64,000 bases of DNA from Pseudomonas fluorescens (GTDB taxonomy: Bacteria; Pseudomonadota; Gammaproteobacteria; Pseudomonadales; Pseudomonadaceae). Both the position numbers and the translations under genes were made by a program. Positions 22,456-30,494 of this stretch are shown here, in pieces (position 1 is the first letter of the stretch; each line of letters starts with the position of its first letter). Location of the stretch: the NCBI RefSeq assembly GCF_902497995.1, contig NZ_CABVII010000006.1:186001-250000 (forward strand), read 5' to 3'. The notes under the pieces are model-generated. The model was not told the DNA's origin. It did no database searches and worked only from the letters and a program-made list of their open reading frames with translations.

Positions 22456-23103
22456 ACGCACCTCGTGCGATAGTTTGCTTTGTTTGATGATCAGTTGCTT
22501 TCCCTTTTCTTCTCATCGTTTTTTTCTGTTTGGATCTGACTGCAGAAGATAGATGAGGAAGCTGGGATTACGTAATCAGGCGAGGGGGACAGACTTTGTA
22601 GGAACATACTTACGTAACTGAAAGATGCCTCAGTTGGCCAGCGGGAAATTTCCTAGTGTTGTTTCCGCTTTTACGTAGGTCCAGAAAAGCCGGTATCGTT
22701 GATGGACCTACTCCGTCTGCAATTGATAGAATTCAATCAAGGGCTCTTATAGAGCAGGGGTGTTGAGGTTCACTACGATATTGCCTCAATACTGTGGATG
22801 TGCAGGATTCGTGGATCCTGTGGTAGCGGCAACCGGTAACAATGGTTGGCTTTCGACCCCTTTCGAGATACGTTTCTCGGACGTGCTAAGCGAGCGCTGC
22901 GACTACCAGCCCTGAATACATTGCACCCGAGTTTCAAGGCGAAAAAAGCGTAAAGAGCACGTGCTATCAATCAGGCCATGGAGCTGTTTTTGTAGGACCG
23001 TTCCTAAATAGATGAAGGAACCCGGTGAAAGAGCGAGGATGGGCTTGCCTGCTGACAATTGCTGCTTATGATCACGGATAAATGCGTCTTGTAGGAGGTG
23101 AAA
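22456..23103. other. Accessory spacer without a supported gene
   Basis: A 648-base AT-rich gap. The part next to the 56-aa gene (22456-22525) and the part at about 22933-23030 resemble copy B (25840-25990); the middle 400 bases have no counterpart there. Broken reading frames at about 22780-22920, including a GSGNR segment followed by a stop, faintly recall a HigB toxin, as expected upstream of higA, but this is too weak to call. Confidence 0.4.
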
Positions 23104-23427
23104 ATGGTCCGGATTGGAATGCGCCCGATTCATCCTGGTGAAATTCTCAGCGAGGAGTTTATGAAGCCGCTGGGCATTACAACGGCGGCTTTGGCTAGCT
23201 CGCTGAACGAGCCTGTGGCTGAAGTGAACGACGTTGTAAGGCGGCAGAGTGGAGTCAGTGATGGTCTGGCGAAGAAGCTATCCATGCATCTGAAGACCAC
23301 ACCCGAATTCTGGCTTAATCTGCAGTCAGCCTATGATTTTCGTACATTCCAGATAGAACGTGGTTGGACGGTTAGAGGCAAAGCGATCGCAGCATTCCCT
23401 AAGCTCAATTTCACCACGACGTATTGA
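23104..23427 (+). CDS. higA: HigA-family antitoxin (XRE), orphan
   Basis: A 107-residue HigA/VapI-type regulator. The opening RPIHPGEILSEEFMKPLGIT is the family signature, followed by a helix-turn-helix (about 25-65) and TPEFWLNLQSAYDF. The start is ATG 23104 with AGGAGG just upstream; GTG 23098 is an unlikely alternative. HigA normally neutralises and autoregulates with HigB, encoded just upstream, but no intact higB is visible there. It may be a surviving antitoxin or a stand-alone regulator. A deleted second copy lies at 25991-26098. Confidence 0.8.
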   Translation: MVRIGMRPIHPGEILSEEFMKPLGITTAALASSLNEPVAEVNDVVRRQSGVSDGLAKKLSMHLKTTPEFWLNLQSAYDFRTFQIERGWTVRGKAIAAFPKLNFTTTY

Positions 23428-23490
23428 TTGAGTATCTTGGCTCCTCACGATTAGTGCGTGCGGCACGTCTTTCAGTCGAATCCACGACTA
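23428..23490 (-). pseudogene. Remnant 3' end of a Bro-N gene (copy A)
   Basis: Read on the minus strand, about 60 bases match the end of the Bro-N gene at 26049-26570, including the WIRL-DVPH segment (compare 23450-23489 with 26127-26164). Similarity stops near 23490. The rest of the gene is missing, replaced by AT-rich sequence leading to the transporter gene. Confidence 0.55.
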
Positions 23491-23665
23491 ATTATCCAAT
23501 ATTAATTATCATTGATTATTTTGGTGAAGAAATCCTACAAGTCTACAAGTGCAGTAAATATGAGTATGGAAAAAATCCAAGGTTTGACTTTTTTGTTGGA
23601 GTCAGTTTATTTTGCGACAAAATAAAATGGATCCAATATTAAAGGCGGTGGCTTTGGACATATTG

Positions 23666-24520
23666 ATGGGCTTGATTGCTGCATTATTTTGGGGCGGAAC
23701 AGACTTTCTTGTAGGATTAAACGCACGTGCTGTCGGGGTAAAAAGAGCCGTGTTTTTCGGTCAGGCATTAGGTTTTATCTTGATGAGTGCTCTTCTGCTC
23801 CTATACCCGGCCTATCTTGCCAAGTCTTTGTCGGCTCCAGCGGAAGTCTGGATTTTGGGAGGCATCGCTGCTGTGTTAACGGTTGCCGGCGCCTTGGCTC
23901 TATCAAAAGCTTTTGCATTAGGTAAGGCAGCAATTGTTGCACCACTTGTAACGTCGTATGGCGTATTTACCACGGCGCTAGCGTGGGTCAGTGGGGATAT
24001 TATTGTGCTCACACAGTTAGCCGGAATAGCCGTGTGCGTTGTTGGAGTACTTCTGACCAGTGCGCATAGCAACGCCGACGGTACTGTTAAACGTAAAAAC
24101 AAGGTTTCAATAGTGTATGGTCTGCTTGCCGCGCTTTTGTATGGTGCAAGTTTCTGGGTTCAGGGGAAATATACCCTTCCCTTACTCGGGCCAATTACCA
24201 TGTTGTGGCTTGGCTACGCGGTTGGTCTTTTCATTTTGTTCTTTCTGGTGCTGAAAGTCGATGCTGGCGTGAAATTACCTTCTGCGAAAAGTTTCGGTAC
24301 CTTGACGAGTGCTAGCTTATTAAACTTGGGCGGTTTCTCGGCGTTTTCGTTCGGCGCGATCAGCGGTTCTGTATCGGTAGTGACAGTAATCAGCACATTG
24401 TCAGGTGGGATAGCGGCCGTGTTGGGTTATTTTTTCTTTAAAGAGCGTCTTGGCATCATACAGGTGGTAGGCATCATCCTGGTTCTGGTGGGTGCGATAA
24501 TTCTACATTTGTTTCACTGA
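23666..24520 (+). CDS. EamA/DMT-superfamily transporter
   Basis: An integral membrane protein of 284 residues (up to 302 if it starts at TTG 23612, 297 at ATG 23627) with ten hydrophobic segments in two EamA-type halves; the second half ends with FFKERLGIIQVVGIILVLVG, the usual EamA tail. I prefer ATG 23666: it has TTTGGA seven bases upstream and the family-like start MGLIAALFWGG. The substrate is unknown; the superfamily moves amino acids, sugars and metabolites. Codons are much AT-richer than in neighbouring core genes, suggesting recent acquisition. Confidence 0.8.
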   Translation: MGLIAALFWGGTDFLVGLNARAVGVKRAVFFGQALGFILMSALLLLYPAYLAKSLSAPAEVWILGGIAAVLTVAGALALSKAFALGKAAIVAPLVTSYGVFTTALAWVSGDIIVLTQLAGIAVCVVGVLLTSAHSNADGTVKRKNKVSIVYGLLAALLYGASFWVQGKYTLPLLGPITMLWLGYAVGLFILFFLVLKVDAGVKLPSAKSFGTLTSASLLNLGGFSAFSFGAISGSVSVVTVISTLSGGIAAVLGYFFFKERLGIIQVVGIILVLVGAIILHLFH

Positions 24521-24975
24521 GTCTTAGCGCCGATTCTGTCCAAAAATGCTGATTGTTATATGTATGGCATTTCCTTTAAAGCATACGGATTGCTCTGTCA
24601 GACCCAACACGCTGCCAAGGAAGACCGACTACCACCACCTGAAGCTGCTCGGGACTCAACTCCATTTGTCCTCCGTATTGCTGGCCAGTCAGTGGCACTG
24701 GGTGGTGGATTGGCAAGCTCCGAAATGGGGCGTTTCAAGGAAGATTTACACTTGAAATATTGACTAGAGGTTGGCATTAACGGATCATCATTTTTGAGGA
24801 CTGCAACTGCGCATTCGTCGGGACTGGGCACCAGCTAAGGCCCCCCCGCATTTTTGGCAGCAGAGAAAGCTGGTTTCTCTGAAGTAGTGACGACGGGCTC
24901 GCCTGTCGGATTCTGAACCCAAGGTCGCAAGGCTGGGAGCTAAAGAATCGCTGCGACTACTCCTCAAAATTATCT
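24521..24975. other. Gap with no supported gene
   Basis: This 455-base stretch follows the transporter. A 67-codon frame at 24560-24763 is open but has no ribosome site or recognisable family, so I do not call it. Confidence 0.4.
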
Positions 24976-25004
24976 AAAAGGCGTCCGTTGGACGCCTTTT
25001 TTTT
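24976..25004. terminator. Strong bidirectional terminator
   Basis: Perfect 11-bp stem AAAAGGCGTCC / GGACGCCTTTT (24976-24986 and 24990-25000) around GTT, with T-run on the plus strand and A-run for the minus strand. It lies directly beyond the stop of the ORF at 25003. Confidence 0.9.
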
Positions 25005-25473
25005 ATTTCTGATTCGGTATTACTCGTGGTATCTGTCCGACTAGCGTTCCATGTGCACGCTTTTGCGGATACCAAGTCACTACGTAATAACCAAAGCCAG
25101 TGACGCGTTCGTGTCTCGGCTCTAGGATCAGTGTTCCCATGGATGTCCTCAATACTGCGATCCGATTTCCGCCGCGCTGTTCTTTGAACTCGCAGTAGAT
25201 CTGCGCTCCCGGAACGATCATTTTCGACAGAAGAGCTGCTACCCCGTCGATCGTCTGACAGCCATGCTTGAGTAAGTCGGCCTTATGGGCTTCCCACACG
25301 TGTATTACGCCAAAACCGCTGTTCACTCGGCGATGAACACCTACACGCAGATAAATCTCCCCTCCCGGCAAGCCGAATTTCGGCATGTCGGGAATGGTGC
25401 CAAAGCTAAAACCGCCATCTGGGTGTGGTACTAACGCGTTTTCTTTACGTTTGAGCAGTTCAGACAAGAACAA
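25003..25473 (-). CDS. Unknown protein, 5'-truncated; possible orphan toxin domain
   Basis: An open frame of about 156 residues from TTG 25473. No ATG or ribosome site is present and the frame stays open upstream into the comM fragment, so the gene is probably cut off at its 5' end near 25500. The C-terminal part has an ordered, single-domain look: LPGGEIYLRVGVH, a GFGVIHVWEAH segment with two histidines, and GFGYYVVTWYP. Conserved histidines followed by short strands recall the C-terminal RNase-type toxin domains of polymorphic toxins and phage proteins, but I cannot name a family. No immunity gene is visible downstream. Confidence 0.5.
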   Translation of the reverse strand: MFLSELLKRKENALVPHPDGGFSFGTIPDMPKFGLPGGEIYLRVGVHRRVNSGFGVIHVWEAHKADLLKHGCQTIDGVAALLSKMIVPGAQIYCEFKEQRGGNRIAVLRTSMGTLILEPRHERVTGFGYYVVTWYPQKRAHGTLVGQIPRVIPNQK

Positions 25474-25502
25474 ATCCAGAGCCAGAATGACCGGTTGTAT
25501 AG

Positions 25503-25668
25503 CGCCGGTCCTGAGGCGGAGTGATGGGTTGGCGAAACGCTCACTGTCGCCAATGGCTCAATGGCTCAACGGCACACGACTGACGACTGGTTGAATTGTC
25601 GCGACGTCCAGCGCCTCGCTTTCTGCCAGTGTTGATACCAGCCCGGGCACACGACTCACCAACAAGGT
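25503..25668 (-). pseudogene. Internal comM fragment (codons about 226-278)
   Basis: About 165 bases are a diverged copy of comM 21275-21434, in the same orientation. Read on the minus strand it gives LLVSRVPGL then TLAESEALDVATIQ, closely matching comM, with a stop after PLSH and a small duplicated insertion (ATGGCTCA). One end joins the stop codon of the 56-aa ORF, the other the truncated ORF at 25003-25473. Confidence 0.85.
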
Positions 25669-25839
25669 TCAGTTTCTTTTACCGGCCAGTAAACCAATTG
25701 GCTCAAGTTCTTTGCCGTGCTCGGCAGCGACTTTAAAAAAGCGGCGTTGATTGGCCGATATACTTCCGGCCAGCCGAAGCGCTTCGGCGTGAAACTCTGC
25801 AATTTGTAACAGTTTTGCCTTTCGTTTTTTTTGGCTCAT
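25669..25839 (-). CDS. 56-aa unknown protein, paralogue of 22285-22455
   Basis: A 56-residue frame beginning MSQKKRKAKLLQIAEFHAEA and ending LAGKRN, with GAGGTG before the ATG at 25839; the open frame extends 15 codons further but only this start matches the paralogue. It has the same length and layout as the copy near comM, with both frames kept open despite many base changes. It is rich in Lys/Arg near the start and probably helical. No known family is recognised. Confidence 0.55.
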   Translation of the reverse strand: MSQKKRKAKLLQIAEFHAEALRLAGSISANQRRFFKVAAEHGKELEPIGLLAGKRN

Positions 25840-25990
25840 ACACACCTCGTGCGAGTGGCATTTTCTTCTCATTGCTTGCGTCATTGAATATCAAGGCGAA
25901 AAGCGTAAAGGAACGGGTGCGTATTGGTAAATCAGGCCATGGAGCTGCTAGTTGTAGGACCGTGCCTAGATCGATGAAGGACGCCGGACT

Positions 25991-26098
25991 CTGCAATCGA
26001 CCTATGATTTGCTTACATTCCAATCGAGCATGATTGAACGGCTAAAGGTCAGAGCGATTGCAGCATCCGTGAAGCTCGTTTCCACCATGGAGCACTGA
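25991..26098 (+). pseudogene. higA remnant (copy B)
   Basis: The last 35 codons of a HigA-like gene: LQSTYDLLTFQ then VRAIAASVKL correspond to LQSAYDFRTFQ and GKAIAAFPKL of the intact gene at 23104-23427. About 300 bases of the 5' part are deleted, joining GATGAAGGA directly to CTGCAATCG. It overlaps the end of the Bro-N gene on the other strand. Confidence 0.75.
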
Positions 26099-26570
26099 CT
26101 GCGCGTCGTGGTTGTTCTTCTTCAGGAATTACGTGCGGAACATCCTGCAGCCGAATCCACGGCTGGTTGTTCCAGTGCAGCAAACTCAATGACATCTGCG
26201 GCCAATTCAGCCGGCTCAGAATCGGGCGTTCGGTTGAGGCGGGTTGCTGGGCGTCTCTGAGGGCTGGCACTACTTCGTGGGTCAGCCATTCGCGCAGGGC
26301 TCGGTATTCGGGGCAGTAGTGATAGACCAGTAGCGCGTAGACGCCGGATTCGCTGATCAGAAGGGTGTTTTCGATGCGGCCGTGGGTGAGTATTTTTGCG
26401 GTTTGGCGTTGGTCGGGGTCGAGTTTTCGGAGGGTGCGTTCGTCGAGGAAGAGACGGAGCAGTCGGCCGAGGTCGCGGGCGCTGAACCAGGGTTGGTTTT
26501 GCAGGAGGAGGGCGTGGAGGGGGAGTTTGTGACGGGTGAAGATGTGGGGGGTTAGGTAGTTTTCGTCCAT
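26049..26570 (-). CDS. Bro-N domain (phage antirepressor-like) protein
   Basis: A 173-residue protein with a Bro-N domain at about residues 20-110: PWFSARDLGRLL, then LLISESGVYALLVYHYCPEY and REWLTHEVVPALR, the usual ends of this DNA-binding domain. In phages it belongs to antirepressors; here it stands alone with a short C-terminal region of unknown type (about 120-173). No phage structural genes are near. A truncated 3' copy occurs at 23428-23490. Upstream lies a long palindromic element that could be its leader or promoter. Function is unknown. Confidence 0.8.
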   Translation of the reverse strand: MDENYLTPHIFTRHKLPLHALLLQNQPWFSARDLGRLLRLFLDERTLRKLDPDQRQTAKILTHGRIENTLLISESGVYALLVYHYCPEYRALREWLTHEVVPALRDAQQPASTERPILSRLNWPQMSLSLLHWNNQPWIRLQDVPHVIPEEEQPRRAVSAPWWKRASRMLQSL

Positions 26571-26644
26571 CGTGCAGTTCTCGGATTCGAATGAAGAAAA
26601 CTGCCTCTGATCGTCGCCAAACGAAAAGGGTGGCAGCTATGCGC

Positions 26645-26805
26645 GGGTTGGCGAACCGGTGAACCCCGAAAACCGGCAGACCCTAAGGTCTCCCACGCAA
26701 AGCCGCCATAATTCGAGATGAGGATAATTTCCTGGTTCGAACGTGGTCACGGTGCGTCGGGGCTTTCCGGGTCGCCAAACCCAGTGCTGAACATTCAGCA
26801 TTGGG
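26645..26805. other. Nested palindromic element, possible structured RNA
   Basis: Two arms (26645-26675 and 26750-26782) form an imperfect stem of about 30 bp: GGGTTGGCGAACCGG pairs with CCGGGTCGCCAAACCC, continuing through CCCCG / CGGGG and ACCG / CGGT. Inside are a hairpin at 26678-26691 (AGACC-CTAA-GGTCT) and nested pairs CCACG / CGTGG, TTCGA / TCGAA and AGGA / TCCT. A second hairpin follows at 26780-26805 (CCCAGTGCTGA / TCAGCATTGGG, loop ACAT). Nested pairing suggests a folded RNA or a mobile palindrome. It lies 75 bases upstream of the Bro-N start. Confidence 0.6.
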
Positions 26806-27022
26806 TGAGCTTAGGAACCTGGGCTTCGCGGCGCAATCGGACGGCGGTGGTGATGTTTGTAGGACGTTGCTGAGATGTTTGCGGGGCGTGAGATCAAGAG
26901 ATCGTCCGAACGCGGCTCTAACCTTCGGCAGGTCCTACTGGGGTGGTCCAGCCAGTGTGGGGTGGCGGAAGACCGAGGTGACCCTATTCGCGGGCAAGCC
27001 CGCTCCCACAGGGATTGTGGGG
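26806..27022. other. Gap with solo REP
   Basis: No gene is supported between the palindromic element and ubiK. A single REP core (CGCGGGCAAGCCCGCTCCCA, 26987-27009) without partner lies just beyond the ubiK stop. Confidence 0.5.
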
Positions 27023-27283
27023 TTATTCGGTTGGCGGGTTGAGCTTGGCTTCCAGCTCGGCCACTTTCGCCTCGAGGCTCTCCAGCCGTGCCCGGGTCCG
27101 TGCCAGCACTACCATCTGGCTATCGAACTCTTCCCGACTCACCAGATCCAGTTTGCTGAAGCCGCTTTGCAGCAAAGCCTTGAACTGGCTTTCGATTTCG
27201 TTTTTCGGCAGCGGAGTGTCGCCGCTGAAGAGCCGGGAGGCGGTGCCGGTCAGGGCGTCGAGGAAGTCTTTGGGCGCGAGCAT
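27023..27283 (-). CDS. ubiK: Ubiquinone biosynthesis accessory factor UbiK
   Basis: An 86-residue BMFP/YqiC protein. It has the usual N-terminal FLDALTGTASRLFSG amphipathic helix and a C-terminal coiled coil (about residues 50-82, MVVLARTRARLESLEAKVAE). UbiK is a membrane-fusogenic partner of UbiJ that helps the aerobic coenzyme Q assembly complex work with lipid intermediates. It is divergent from glnK, as in P. aeruginosa (PA5289-PA5288). The start is ATG 27283. Confidence 0.9.
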   Translation of the reverse strand: MLAPKDFLDALTGTASRLFSGDTPLPKNEIESQFKALLQSGFSKLDLVSREEFDSQMVVLARTRARLESLEAKVAELEAKLNPPTE

Positions 27284-27386
27284 GGGAAAGGTCCTGGAAA
27301 CAATGGCGAGCAGTGTATCACGCAGTGTCTATAGTCAATTCCGACCGCAGGGATGCACGCTTTTCGCGCATGGGGACGGACGGCAG

Positions 27387-27403
27387 CGCACTGTTGTTGT
27401 GCG
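27387..27403. promoter_or_regulatory. Candidate NtrC-binding dyad for glnK
   Basis: Inverted repeat CGCAC-TGTTGTT-GTGCG, close to the NtrC consensus TGCACC-N5-GGTGCA, 75 bases upstream of the -24 element of glnK. Confidence 0.5.
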
Positions 27404-27477
27404 TAATCCTCGGGCCATTCTGGCGCAGGGTCAGCGGGTTGCGATCAAGCCATTGAATTCATGGGTTTTTGTGGAGA

Positions 27478-27493
27478 TGGCAAGCTTTCTGCT
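27478..27493 (+). promoter_or_regulatory. Sigma-54 (-24/-12) promoter of glnK-amtB
   Basis: TGGCAAG-CTTT-CTGCT has the invariant GG (27479-27480) and GC (27491-27492) separated by the required ten bases and fits TGGCAC-N5-TTGC. It lies about 205 bases before the glnK start. Confidence 0.75.
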
Positions 27494-27532
27494 TAGGCGG
27501 TAGTGACCCATGCACTGATGCAGTCGCTGTGA

Positions 27533-28036
<504 letters not shown>

Positions 28037-28071
28037 GCCGCCACACACCCAACGCCCCAGGAGAAAACAAT

Positions 28072-29409
28072 ATGACTCTGCGTAAATTCGCAGGGCTAGG
28101 AGCCCTGTTGTCCCTCGTAATGCCCAGCCTGGTCATGGCGGCAGACGAAGTGGCGGCCCCAGTCCTCAATTCGGGTGACACTGCCTGGATGCTGACCTCG
28201 ACAGCCCTCGTGCTGTTCATGACCATTCCCGGCCTCGCGCTGTTCTACGGCGGCATGGTCCGGTCGAAAAACATTCTTTCCGTGATGATGCAGTGCTTCG
28301 CCATTACCGGTCTGATCAGCGTCCTGTGGGTCATTTATGGCTACAGCATCGCGTTCGACACCACCGGCATGGAGCAGGGCGTCGTCAACTTCAACTCGTT
28401 CTTCGGCGGCATGGGCAAGGCATTCCTTGCCGGTGTCACGCCTTCGAGCCTGACCGGTCCTGCGGCACTGTTCCCTGAGGCCGTGTTCATCACCTTCCAG
28501 ATGACCTTCGCCATCATCACCCCTGCGCTGATCGTCGGTGCCTTCGCCGAGCGGATGAAGTTCTCCGCCATGCTGATCTTCATGGGCATCTGGTTCACCC
28601 TGGTGTATGCACCGATCGCGCACATGGTCTGGTCCGGCAACGGCGGCCTGATGTGGGACTGGGGCGTGCTCGACTTCGCGGGCGGTACCGTGGTGCACAT
28701 CAACGCCGGTGTGGCCGGTCTGATCTGCTGCCTGGTACTGGGCAAGCGCAAAGGCTTCCCGACCACCCCGATGGCGCCGCATAACCTCGGTTATACGCTG
28801 ATGGGCGCTGCGATGCTGTGGGTCGGCTGGTTCGGCTTCAACGCCGGTTCCGCTGCGGCGGCCAACGGCACTGCCGGCATGGCGATGCTGGTCACCCAGA
28901 TCGCAACCGCCGCTGCGGCACTGGGCTGGATGTTCGCCGAGTGGGTCACCCACGGCAAACCAAGCGCACTGGGCATCGCCTCGGGTGTGGTAGCGGGTCT
29001 GGTCGCGATTACTCCGGCCGCAGGCACCGTGGGCCCGATGGGCGCGCTGGTGATCGGTCTGGCAGCGGGCGTGGTGTGCTTCTTCTGCGCCACCACCCTG
29101 AAACGCAAACTGGGCTATGACGATTCCCTGGACGCCTTCGGCGTGCACGGCATCGGCGGTATCCTCGGCGCGATCCTGACCGGTGTATTCGCCGCTCCGG
29201 CCCTGGGTGGTTTCGGCACCGTTACCGATATTGGTGCACAGGTCTGGATCCAGCTCAAGGGCGTGGGTTTCACCGTGATCTACACCGCGATCGTCACCTT
29301 CATCATCCTCAAGGTCCTGGACGCCGTCATGGGTCTGCGTATCACCGAAGAAGAAGAGGCAGTCGGCATCGACCTGGCACTTCACAACGAGCGCGGCTAC
29401 AACTTGTAA
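28072..29409 (+). CDS. amtB: Ammonium transporter
   Basis: A 445-residue Amt/Rh channel. An N-terminal signal peptide (cut near residue 23, VMAADE) precedes eleven membrane segments. The family sequences DFAGGTVVHINAG, with the first pore histidine, and FGVHGIGG, with the second, are present. It takes up ammonium under nitrogen limitation and is gated by GlnK, encoded just upstream. A strong terminator follows. Confidence 0.95.
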   Translation: MTLRKFAGLGALLSLVMPSLVMAADEVAAPVLNSGDTAWMLTSTALVLFMTIPGLALFYGGMVRSKNILSVMMQCFAITGLISVLWVIYGYSIAFDTTGMEQGVVNFNSFFGGMGKAFLAGVTPSSLTGPAALFPEAVFITFQMTFAIITPALIVGAFAERMKFSAMLIFMGIWFTLVYAPIAHMVWSGNGGLMWDWGVLDFAGGTVVHINAGVAGLICCLVLGKRKGFPTTPMAPHNLGYTLMGAAMLWVGWFGFNAGSAAAANGTAGMAMLVTQIATAAAALGWMFAEWVTHGKPSALGIASGVVAGLVAITPAAGTVGPMGALVIGLAAGVVCFFCATTLKRKLGYDDSLDAFGVHGIGGILGAILTGVFAAPALGGFGTVTDIGAQVWIQLKGVGFTVIYTAIVTFIILKVLDAVMGLRITEEEEAVGIDLALHNERGYNL

Positions 29410-29424
29410 GAACGCGCATAAAAA

Positions 29425-29451
29425 TGTGCCCGGCTTGCCGGGCATTTTTTT
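29425..29451 (+). terminator. Rho-independent terminator of glnK-amtB
   Basis: Stem TGCCCGGC (29427-29434), TT loop, GCCGGGCA (29437-29444), then seven T. Confidence 0.92.
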
Positions 29452-29622
29452 GTCTGGAGTTTGTCAGTGAAGCAACTGCTGAAAGGTTTTTTCGTACCCG
29501 TTCAGTGGCGTTTCCCGAGGGCGTTTTTGTGCGGCCAATGGCTTACATGATTGAAGGAATATTAGGGCCTTTGTTTTTTCCCAGAGCGCGCTAGAATGCG
29601 CCCCGAACGTGCGGAGAACTGT

Positions 29623-30048
29623 ATGTGGCAACAGACTCTGATTACCTTGCGGGCGAGGCCCCGGGGCTTTCATCTGGTAACGGACGAGTTACTCGCCGGC
29701 CTGCCTGAAATCAAGGCATGTCGGGTCGGTCTGTTGCATTTGTGGCTACAGCATACCTCGGCGTCGTTGACCATCAACGAGAACGCCGATCCGGCGGTAC
29801 GTCGCGACTTCGAACGATTTTTCAATCGTCTGATCCCACAAGGAACGGACGGCTATGAGCATAACGACGAAGGCCTGGACGACCTCCCGGCGCACTTCAA
29901 GGCCAGCGTGCTTGGCTGTCAGCTCAGTTTGCCGATTCAGGCAGGCCGATTGGCGCTGGGGACCTGGCAAGGCGTTTATCTGGGCGAGCACCGTGATCAT
30001 GGCGGTGCTCGTAAAGTCCTCGCCACCGTGCACGGTGAAGAGGCATAA
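29623..30048 (+). CDS. YjbQ/UPF0047 family protein
   Basis: A 141-residue protein of the YjbQ family, with [18 protein letters not shown] and the C-terminal [11 protein letters not shown], whose histidines are conserved. Some members rescue thiamine-phosphate synthase mutants in E. coli; the normal role is unclear. The start is ATG 29623 (MWQQTLI) with GGAGAA upstream. It corresponds to PA5286 and lies between amtB and sutA, as in P. aeruginosa. Confidence 0.88.
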   Translation: MWQQTLITLRARPRGFHLVTDELLAGLPEIKACRVGLLHLWLQHTSASLTINENADPAVRRDFERFFNRLIPQGTDGYEHNDEGLDDLPAHFKASVLGCQLSLPIQAGRLALGTWQGVYLGEHRDHGGARKVLATVHGEEA

Positions 30049-30149
30049 GCCGTTGGTCATCAACGGCGGTTGAATTTTTCCGGCAGCCATCGACAGACGG
30101 CGAAGCTGGGCTATAACTAATCTGCTTTTCGCAAGTCATGAGGTAGAAC

Positions 30150-30473
30150 ATGAGCGACGATGATCTGGAAAACGACGACCTCGAAGTAGGCGACGACGAC
30201 GAAACCGAAGAAGGCCTTGAAGCGGCGGCAGAAGACGTCGCTGAAGACGACGGCGGTGATACGCCCGTTCCGACTGCCAAAGGCAAGGCCAAGGCTGCGG
30301 TGTCGGTCGATGAGCTGCCGAGCGTCGAAGCCAAGAACAAGGAACGCGATGCCCTGGCCAAGGCCATGGAGGAGTTTCTGGCGCGGGGCGGCAAGGTGCA
30401 GGAAGTGGAGGCCAATGTGGTCGCCGATCCTCCCAAGAAGCCTGACAACAAGTACGGCAGCCGGCCTATCTGA
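30150..30473 (+). CDS. sutA: Transcriptional regulator SutA
   Basis: A 107-residue acidic protein: a disordered Asp/Glu-rich N-terminal arm (about 1-50), a short helix (about 65-82, KERDALAKAMEEFLARGG) and the invariant tail PKKPDNKYGSRPI. This matches SutA of P. aeruginosa, which binds RNA polymerase and adjusts transcription in slow-growing cells and biofilms. The start is ATG 30150. It is a single gene with its own terminator. The symbol rests on recognising the sequence and on position after the yjbQ gene. Confidence 0.85.
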   Translation: MSDDDLENDDLEVGDDDETEEGLEAAAEDVAEDDGGDTPVPTAKGKAKAAVSVDELPSVEAKNKERDALAKAMEEFLARGGKVQEVEANVVADPPKKPDNKYGSRPI

Positions 30474-30494
30474 GCCTTTGCCCTTGCTTGCTGG

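Noticed and set aside
22780..22920. Decayed higB upstream of higA
   Set aside because: A few HigB-like residues appear across broken frames, but too few to separate from chance.
24560..24763. 67-codon frame after the transporter
   Set aside because: No ribosome site or recognised family; frame length is not unusual for this AT-richer stretch.
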